A DNA stretch of 37,789 nucleotides. Source: Lentimicrobiaceae bacterium. GTDB taxonomy: Bacteria; Bacteroidota; Bacteroidia; Bacteroidales; JALOCA01. The stretch covers positions 1 through 37,789 of the forward strand of contig JALOCA010000032.1 of assembly GCA_023227965.1 (NCBI GenBank). Reading direction: 5' to 3'. Below, piece after piece: positions 32,265 to 37,789 of the stretch. Each line of letters starts with the position of its first letter. The stretch's first letter is position 1. A model generated the notes under the pieces. The model saw only the letters and a program-made list of their open reading frames with translations, was not told where the DNA came from and made no database searches. The position numbers were made by a program, and so were the translations under genes.

Positions 32265-33002
32265 ATGAAAAAGTATCTATCCCTTATATCAAGTTTATTA
32301 ATAACCATTGCAGTAATAATTGCCGCAGTAAATCTCGGAAATGCATGGAAACGGACACATAAAGGCAATGAAACCATTAGTGTAACAGGAAGTGCAAAAA
32401 GAGATTTTACATCCGACCTTATCGTTTGGAGAGGTTCTGTTTCAAAAAAAGCTCCGACACTTTTATTAGCATATTCTTCTATTAAAAATGATAATAAAAT
32501 AATCAAAGACTACCTGCTTAAAAAAGGAGTAAAAAATTCGGAAATTGTATTTGAAGCTGTTAACATCGGGCGCGATTACAAAACTTCCTTTCGCCAGGAT
32601 GGCACTTCCATTAACGAGCCCGATGGATATATTCTTAGTCAGAATTTCATGGTTAGCTCAAAAGAAGTGGAAAAAATCGGCGAAATTTCACGGAACATCA
32701 GCGAATTGATAGATATGGGTGTAGAATTGAATTCGCAAAATCCTGAATACTATTATACAAAGCTGGCTGAACTGAAAATTCAACTGATAGCTGAAGCCAC
32801 CAAAGATGCCAAGATGCGGGCAGCCCAAATTGCAGAAAATGCAGGAGCAAAATTGGGCTACCTTCGCAAAGCTACCATGGGTATTTTCCAGATTACAGGA
32901 CAAAATTCCAATGAAGATTTCTCTTATGGGGGAGCTTTTAATACCTGGAGTAAGGAAAAGTCGGCAACAATTACCATGCGTCTTGAATATGCAATTCGCT
33001 GA
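32265..33002 (+). CDS. SIMPL-domain (DUF541) protein
   Basis: The 245-residue protein starts with an uncleaved or cleaved hydrophobic segment (about 5-27, SLISSLLITIAVIIAAVNLG), so it sits in the periplasm, perhaps membrane-anchored. ISVTGSAKRDFTSDLIVWRGSV-like and IFEAVNIGRDY-like segments, then AKMRAAQIAENAGAKLGYL near the C-terminus, are the SIMPL (DUF541) pattern, as in BP26/OMP28 and E. coli YggE. Members form ring assemblies and are linked to oxidative stress, without known enzyme activity. It stands alone, 61 bases after the E1 gene. Confidence 0.88.
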   Translation: MKKYLSLISSLLITIAVIIAAVNLGNAWKRTHKGNETISVTGSAKRDFTSDLIVWRGSVSKKAPTLLLAYSSIKNDNKIIKDYLLKKGVKNSEIVFEAVNIGRDYKTSFRQDGTSINEPDGYILSQNFMVSSKEVEKIGEISRNISELIDMGVELNSQNPEYYYTKLAELKIQLIAEATKDAKMRAAQIAENAGAKLGYLRKATMGIFQITGQNSNEDFSYGGAFNTWSKEKSATITMRLEYAIR

Positions 33003-33116
33003 TATTAATATTTTTTCTCAATAGTTCAATTACAGGGTAATCTCGGATCAACCAAAAAACATATGTGATTTAACAACTTTTATACAATTATTTTTTAATT
33101 TCTCGTTTTTAAGACT

Positions 33117-33124
33117 CACATTTG
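33117..33124 (+). promoter_or_regulatory. Probable -7 promoter box of lepB
   Basis: CACATTTG matches TAnnTTTG except for the first base. It lies 33 bases before the lepB ATG and is followed by CA, a common start-site context. Confidence 0.4.
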
Positions 33125-33149
33125 CATATTAAAGCAAAACACATATTTT

Positions 33150-34688
33150 ATGACCTTTCTGATTATTTTAATCCTGGTTTTTTTATTTTTTCCTTTGTTT
33201 ATCTGGAAAACTGCGGTACAGGCAAAACAAAATCCTTTGCTGCTTGCTATACCTTATTTTAACTACTTTATTTGGCTTAAAGTTATTAAAAAACCCTGGT
33301 GGTGGTTTATCTTTCTGTTAATACCTTTCCTGAATGCATTTATAGTGATGCTAATGCTGGTTGAAACTGCCAAATGTTACCGTAAATACGATTTAGGTCG
33401 CCAGGCATTAGCGGTTATAGTGCCTTATTTTTACATTCCTTACTTGGGTAGTAAAGAACAATACATTGACCCGGATAAGCGCGAAAAAATTAAAAAAACC
33501 GTAATTCGCGAATGGGTAGATGCTATAATCTTTGCTGTTATCGCAGCTACTATTATCCGGATGTTTCTGTTTGAAGCGTATACTATTCCCACTTCTTCGA
33601 TGGAAAAATCATTGCTTATCGGCGATTTTTTGTTTGTAAGCAAAATAAGCTATGGACCTAAAACACCTAATACGCCCATTGCTTTTCCATTTGTTCATCA
33701 CACACTCCCCTTAACAAAATATACCAAATCTTATTTGGAATGGTTAAAATTGCCCTATTACCGTTTTCCTGGAACAACATCCATACACCGTGGTAATGTG
33801 GTAGTTTTCAATTATCCTGATGGTGATACTGTTATCCTTGAAAGGCAAAATGAAAGCTATTACCAGGTGGTACGTGATGCTGAAAAAAGTTTCAGGGAAA
33901 ATATGGGAAGCAGTTACGTTCCAGGTACAGGCTATAAAGCCGTTTGGGACACCTATCATGTAACCGCACGCCCGGTAGATAAACGCGAAAATTATATCAA
34001 AAGATGCGTCGCAATAGCCGGGGATACACTTGAAGTAAAAAACCAGATAGTTTATATTAACGGGAAGCCAGAAAATTACTTGGGAACAAAACAATTTAAA
34101 TACATTGTTAAAACCGATGGAAGTCGGATCAACCCCAAAATGCTTGAGAAATTTGATATTACCGAAGAAATATACGAAGCCGGCGACGGAAACTTTTTGA
34201 TGACCCTTACCAACGATGCCGTTAAAGCTTTTAAAAACCTTCCTAATGTTCTATCGGTCGAAAAATATTTACAACCTGCGGGCGAATGGGCATATTACAT
34301 CTTTCCCTTCGACTCTACTTACAAATGGAATGTTGATTTTTATGGGCCGATTTATATCCCCAAAGCTGGTGTAACGGTTCCAATTACTACGAAAAACATT
34401 AGTCTGTACAGGCGAATCATAGAGGTATACGAGAATAATACACTGAAAATTGAAGGAAAGATTATTTACATCAATGGCAAGCCTGCTACTTCCTACACCT
34501 TTAAAATGGATTATTACTGGATGATGGGTGATAACCGGCACAACAGCGCCGACTCACGTTTTTGGGGTTTTGTGCCATACGATCACATTGTGGGTAAAGC
34601 GGTTTTTGTTTGGCTTTCACTCGACAAGAACAAATCTCTGTTTGGAGGTAAACTGAGGTGGAGCAAAATGCTAAGAACAATTCAATAA
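33150..34688 (+). CDS. lepB: Signal peptidase I
   Basis: The 512-residue protein cleaves signal peptides on the outer face of the inner membrane. Three or four hydrophobic segments lie at about 1-18, 30-45, 50-72 and 124-142; the first part (to ~115) is an extra DUF5684-like membrane region typical of Bacteroidota LepB. PTSSM (148-151) gives the nucleophile S150, and YIKRCVAIAGD (282-292) the general base K284. MMGDNRHNSADSRFWGFVP near 470 is box E. The stretch between S150 and K284 and the insert around 310-430 are long, which explains the size (E. coli LepB has 324 residues). Confidence 0.93.
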   Translation: MTFLIILILVFLFFPLFIWKTAVQAKQNPLLLAIPYFNYFIWLKVIKKPWWWFIFLLIPFLNAFIVMLMLVETAKCYRKYDLGRQALAVIVPYFYIPYLGSKEQYIDPDKREKIKKTVIREWVDAIIFAVIAATIIRMFLFEAYTIPTSSMEKSLLIGDFLFVSKISYGPKTPNTPIAFPFVHHTLPLTKYTKSYLEWLKLPYYRFPGTTSIHRGNVVVFNYPDGDTVILERQNESYYQVVRDAEKSFRENMGSSYVPGTGYKAVWDTYHVTARPVDKRENYIKRCVAIAGDTLEVKNQIVYINGKPENYLGTKQFKYIVKTDGSRINPKMLEKFDITEEIYEAGDGNFLMTLTNDAVKAFKNLPNVLSVEKYLQPAGEWAYYIFPFDSTYKWNVDFYGPIYIPKAGVTVPITTKNISLYRRIIEVYENNTLKIEGKIIYINGKPATSYTFKMDYYWMMGDNRHNSADSRFWGFVPYDHIVGKAVFVWLSLDKNKSLFGGKLRWSKMLRTIQ

Positions 34689-34707
34689 TCTACAATTTAT
34701 TTTTAAT

Positions 34708-34715
34708 TACATTTG
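34708..34715 (+). promoter_or_regulatory. -7 promoter box of the small secreted protein gene
   Basis: TACATTTG fits TAnnTTTG exactly and lies 28 bases before the ATG at 34736. It supports that start over the upstream in-frame Met inside lepB. Confidence 0.55.
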
Positions 34716-34735
34716 CAGCTATTAAAACATTCAAC

Positions 34736-35425
34736 ATGAAGAAAAATATCTTATTTATTTTTGCGGCAATTTTATTGCAATGCACTTTTACATTTGCCCA
34801 GAAGGGTGATAAAACCTTTAAAGGAATTATTACTTATGAAATCTCCTATCCTGAAAGCAATTACGACGCAGCTACCCTTGCACAATTACCTAAAATTGTG
34901 AAAACAACCATAGGAGAAACCCAAACCAAAGTAGAAATGAATACAGGGATGTATTCACAAACTACTTTTACCAATTCCGAAGCCATGACCGTGCAAACTC
35001 TTATGGATGTAATGGGGCAGAAATTCCTTATCAAACAAACTAAAGAAGAAATTGAAAAGGAAATAGCTAAAAACCCCAATCCGAAAATAGAAGTTGGGAA
35101 TGAAACAAAAGAAATAGCAGGTTATACCTGTAAAAAAGCTACTATTACAACCATTGACCCTGAACAAGGCGACAAGGAAATAACCATAATAGCTTACTTC
35201 ACCGAAGAACTGCGTAATGACAAAGCCAATTTTGAAGGTCATTTTCGCGGGCTTACCGGAATGCCACTCTCGTATCTCCTAGAAATGGGCGGAATGAAGA
35301 TGCAATTTACGGCAACCACTGTTAAACAACAAAAGATAAGCGACAAAGATTTTGCGATACCCGAAGGTTACCAGGAAATAACACAGGAACAACTTCGCGA
35401 AATGTTTGGTGGAAACGGAGAATAA
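34736..35425 (+). CDS. Secreted protein, DUF4412/GLPGLI-like
   Basis: With the start at 34736 the product has 229 residues; the frame is open to 34658, but that part overlaps lepB and lacks signal-peptide character. The signal peptide covers about 1-21 (FIFAAILLQCTFTFAQ). The mature part is beta-rich and repeats short Thr/Lys strands: FKGIITYEISYPES, KVEMNTGMYSQTTF, KEIAGYTCKKATITT. This recalls Bacteroidota secreted families such as GLPGLI or DUF4412, whose role is unknown. Match is by pattern only. The gene has its own promoter and terminator, so it is a single-gene unit. Confidence 0.6.
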   Translation: MKKNILFIFAAILLQCTFTFAQKGDKTFKGIITYEISYPESNYDAATLAQLPKIVKTTIGETQTKVEMNTGMYSQTTFTNSEAMTVQTLMDVMGQKFLIKQTKEEIEKEIAKNPNPKIEVGNETKEIAGYTCKKATITTIDPEQGDKEITIIAYFTEELRNDKANFEGHFRGLTGMPLSYLLEMGGMKMQFTATTVKQQKISDKDFAIPEGYQEITQEQLREMFGGNGE

Positions 35426-35439
35426 CGGAAATTTATATC

Positions 35440-35478
35440 AAAAAAGGTTGCTCTGTTTGATAAAGGGCAACCTTTTTT
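35440..35478. terminator. Bidirectional terminator
   Basis: AAAAAAGGTTGC (35440-35451) pairs with GCAACCTTTTTT (35467-35478) over 12 bases with a 15-base loop. The A-run and T-run let it serve both the gene ending at 35425 (plus) and the one ending at 35503 (minus). Confidence 0.9.
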
Positions 35479-35502
35479 GTTTTCTTTTTATCGTTTAGCA
35501 GA

Positions 35503-36234
35503 TTATCTGCCCTTTATATCAGATGATTTATCGGCATTTTTCATTACTTTTCGTGGATTACCGGAATACGTAATATCACTGGCACCACTTGCTTTGATAG
35601 TAAGTTCACCTGTTGCATAAACTGATACATCCGACCCCCCGCTGGCATCTACAGTGCAATTTTTTATGCGTAAACCAGAGGCTTTAATATCGCAACCACC
35701 ACTTGCAGTAAATGTACAATTTTCGGCTTCCCCGCTTAAAACCATATCACAGCCTCCACTGAGTTTACAATATAATTTACTTACATTACAAGTAATTTTT
35801 ACATCACAGCCTCCGCTCAGGTCTGTTTGCAATGATGAGAAATTTAATTTTTGTTTCGATATAATATCGCAACCACCACTTGCTGTGATGGCATCCAGAT
35901 TTTGAAAAGTACAATAAACCATCATTTTTTTTGCATTTTTGATGCTTTTATCCGAATATATACATAAAGTACCGTCTTTTACTTCCGTACGAATAAATTC
36001 AATCAGATTTTCATCCGCTTCAACCTGTAACTTTATTTCCTTTCCCTGAATAAGTTCAACATCTATTTCACCACTGACTTTTAAATCGTGAAATGATGTT
36101 ACCAAACGGGTTTGCTTTACAACATTTCCGTTTCCTGTAATAAAATTGTCATTATCTACCGGTTTGGCGGATGATAAAACTGGCATAACAAATATTGCCG
36201 TTGCCAGCGAAAATACTTTAATTAAATTTTTCAT
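35503..36234 (-). CDS. DUF2807 (putative auto-transporter adhesin head, GIN-type) protein
   Basis: The 243-residue protein has a signal peptide (1-23, LATAIFVMPVLSSAKP). The rest is one DUF2807 beta-solenoid: VSGEIDVELIQGKEIKLQVEADENL opens it, and six turns then repeat about every 20 residues with SGGCD at four places, followed by SGGSD and SGASD. The Asp of each turn is the usual DUF2807 feature; Cys in four consecutive turns is a variant. It is secreted or periplasmic and of unknown role. The C-terminus is basic/polar (SSDIKGR) without a T9SS domain. Confidence 0.85.
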   Translation of the reverse strand: MKNLIKVFSLATAIFVMPVLSSAKPVDNDNFITGNGNVVKQTRLVTSFHDLKVSGEIDVELIQGKEIKLQVEADENLIEFIRTEVKDGTLCIYSDKSIKNAKKMMVYCTFQNLDAITASGGCDIISKQKLNFSSLQTDLSGGCDVKITCNVSKLYCKLSGGCDMVLSGEAENCTFTASGGCDIKASGLRIKNCTVDASGGSDVSVYATGELTIKASGASDITYSGNPRKVMKNADKSSDIKGR

Positions 36235-36398
36235 GATTAATGTGTTTAAATTTTTTTTAAGACGGTTAATTTCTTTTAATGTTACAGCATAGTTGATTAT
36301 TTCTATCTAAATATCAGAAATAATTATTAATAAGAAATTACAATACAATTATTTATATCATTTTATTAATTTTGACCCTACCAATTGCATTTTAATTA

Positions 36399-36406
36399 TA
36401 AATTTG
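36399..36406 (+). promoter_or_regulatory. Promoter -7 box of feoAB
   Basis: TAAATTTG fits TAnnTTTG exactly, 31 bases before the ATG at 36430. A TTTG at 36371-36374 is 24 bases upstream, slightly long for a -33 element. No clear Fur-box palindrome was recognised next to it. Confidence 0.5.
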
Positions 36407-36429
36407 CAATTTAAATTTATTCTAAATTA

Positions 36430-37789
36430 ATGACTCTTCTCGACCTTGAAACAGGCAAAAAAGGATTCATTACCAAAGTAAAAGGACGCGGAGCTTTTCG
36501 CAAACGCATCATGGAGATGGGTTTCCTTACCGGTAAAGAAATCACGGTGGTAAAAAAAGCACCCCTGCGTGACCCGGTAGAATACAATATTATGGGGTAC
36601 AATGTTTCTTTACGTAACAGCGAAGCCGCCTTCATAGAAATTATTTCCGAAACAGAGTCAACTCAGGGTAAGAAACAACCCTCGGCAGAAAGTTTCAGCG
36701 GAGAATATGTTAAAAATCATTTATTACAATTTGATAAAGTTATAAATGTAGCCTTTGTCGGAAATCCAAACAGTGGGAAAACCACCATTTTTAACTATGC
36801 TTCCGGGGCAAAAGAAAGAGTAGGTAATTACAGCGGGGTTACCGTAGAAGCCAAAGATGCCCGTTTCCGGTTGCAGGATTATACCTTTAATGTAACCGAC
36901 CTGCCTGGAACCTATTCTATTTCCGCTTACTCTCCCGAAGAACTTTTTGTAAGGGATTTTATCAGCCAGAATATGCCCGACGTGGTGGTGAATGTGGTTG
37001 ATGCTTCTAACCTTGAACGTAACCTGTACCTTACCACCCAGTTAATTGATATGGATATTAAAGTGGTGGTAGCTTTGAATATGTACGACGAACTTACAAA
37101 CAGCGGCAACAAGCTTAACCATAATTATTTAGGTAAATTGTTAGGGATTCCATTCGTACCCACCGTTGGCAGCCGTGGAAAAGGAATTGATGACCTGTTG
37201 CAAAAAATTATTGAAGTTCACGAAGACCGCGAAAAAACAGCACGGCATATTCACATCCACTATGGAAATGTTCTGGAAAACAGCATACGTAATATACAGG
37301 AACAGGTAAAAAAGCCCTGCAATCAACCTTTGATAGACACTATTTCATCGCGTTTTCTTGCTCTGAAACTTCTTGAAAAAGATAAGCAGACACAACATAT
37401 TATTGAAAACTCCACGAATAATGCCGGAGAAATACTGAAAATTGCCGAAAAAGAAAGAAAACGCATAGTCAACGACCTGAATGAAGAGCCGGAAACGCTG
37501 ATTACCGACGCCAAATACGGTTTTATTGCTGGTGCTTTGCGCGAAACACTGCAAACAAGCAGAGAAGCCAAGGTGAGCCGAAGTGAAATCATTGATATTT
37601 TCATCACACATAAAATATGGGGTATTCCCATTTTTATCGCTTTTATGTGGCTGACTTTTTATTTTACTTTTAGGTTGGGAATTTACCCCCAGCAATGGAT
37701 AGAAGCTTCTGTTGATTATATTTCGGGTATATTGCAGCAATATATGCAGCCGGGTATGCTGAAGGATTTGTTTATACAGGGAATCATTA
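36430..37789 (+). CDS. feoB: FeoA-FeoB fusion, ferrous iron transporter (partial, cut by window edge)
   Basis: The frame stays open from the ATG at 36430 to the right edge; 453 residues are visible. Residues 1-74 are a FeoA (SH3-like) domain (KGRGAFRKRIMEMGFLTG). After a short linker comes the FeoB G domain: G1 GNPNSGKT (111-118), G2 around GNYSGVT (132-138), G3 DLPG (157-160), G4 NMYD (217-220). A helical FeoB regulatory part follows, and near residue 400 the first membrane helix begins (IWGIPIFIAFMWLTFYFTF). FeoB moves Fe2+ across the inner membrane with GTP; FeoA is needed for it. FeoA-FeoB fusions of over 800 residues are normal in Bacteroidota. The remainder lies outside the window. Confidence 0.93.
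   Translation, partial: MTLLDLETGKKGFITKVKGRGAFRKRIMEMGFLTGKEITVVKKAPLRDPVEYNIMGYNVSLRNSEAAFIEIISETESTQGKKQPSAESFSGEYVKNHLLQFDKVINVAFVGNPNSGKTTIFNYASGAKERVGNYSGVTVEAKDARFRLQDYTFNVTDLPGTYSISAYSPEELFVRDFISQNMPDVVVNVVDASNLERNLYLTTQLIDMDIKVVVALNMYDELTNSGNKLNHNYLGKLLGIPFVPTVGSRGKGIDDLLQKIIEVHEDREKTARHIHIHYGNVLENSIRNIQEQVKKPCNQPLIDTISSRFLALKLLEKDKQTQHIIENSTNNAGEILKIAEKERKRIVNDLNEEPETLITDAKYGFIAGALRETLQTSREAKVSRSEIIDIFITHKIWGIPIFIAFMWLTFYFTFRLGIYPQQWIEASVDYISGILQQYMQPGMLKDLFIQGII

Noticed and set aside
34658..34735. Upstream start for the small secreted protein
   Set aside because: The start at 34736 gives a proper signal peptide and follows an exact promoter box; the upstream part overlaps lepB.
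35654..35905. Plus-strand ORF with repeated SQPPL
   Set aside because: It is the shadow of the SGGCD repeats of the minus-strand DUF2807 gene.
1..37789. CRISPR arrays, tRNA, rRNA, transposases, integrases
   Set aside because: No regularly spaced direct repeats, cloverleaf sequences or such proteins were seen by eye; an automated scan could still find a weak case.

Overview
The window comes from a member of the Bacteroidota. Several signs agree. Promoters carry the phylum's TAnnTTTG -7 box and there is little Shine-Dalgarno signal. Two secreted proteins end in type IX secretion (T9SS) sorting domains. There is a SusC-like TonB receptor with a carboxypeptidase-regulatory N-terminus, a FeoA-FeoB fusion, a fused E1 alpha/beta dehydrogenase, DUF4199 and DUF2807 proteins, and a small bacterial SRP RNA of the type seen in this phylum. 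The DNA is AT-rich. No tRNA, rRNA, transposase, integrase or CRISPR array was seen.

Layout. Positions 1-4078 form an accessory region: a short TPR-like ORF behind a perfect palindrome, an exported HExxH protein and a pentapeptide-repeat/TIR protein (both minus strand), then an almost pure A/T block. The HExxH and TIR genes are each bracketed by their own inverted repeats, and a long imperfect palindrome sits at the junction between them. This resembles integron gene cassettes with attC-like sites, but no integrase is in view. It is the most interesting feature of the window. Positions 4079-10474 carry a helical hypothetical gene, a T9SS-exported beta-helix protein, a TonB receptor and a MORN-like lipoprotein-sized protein.

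Positions 10492-18149 are a minus-strand run of nine genes, closely spaced: DUF4199, a GT2, a GT4, HddA, a nitroreductase, GmhA, HddC, GmhB and an SSS symporter. The four Hdd/Gmh enzymes would make GDP-D-glycero-alpha-D-manno-heptose, which the glycosyltransferases probably use for surface glycan. The SRP RNA gene (18233-18330, plus strand) lies just upstream. Next come a PhnP-like MBL hydrolase and a divergent flavin reductase-like gene with face-to-face promoters, then DUF6913-dapA-M14 peptidase (19794-23556).

Positions 23585-28303 (minus strand) hold a polytopic membrane protein abutting an alpha-oxoamine synthase (candidate sphingolipid or sulfonolipid enzyme), a beta-barrel/SPOR protein and a TPR protein. 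Positions 28546-35425 (plus strand) hold a 2-Cys glutathione peroxidase, rubrerythrin overlapping the E1 fusion gene, a SIMPL protein, signal peptidase I and a small secreted protein. A DUF2807 protein (minus strand) and feoAB (plus strand, cut by the right edge) close the window.
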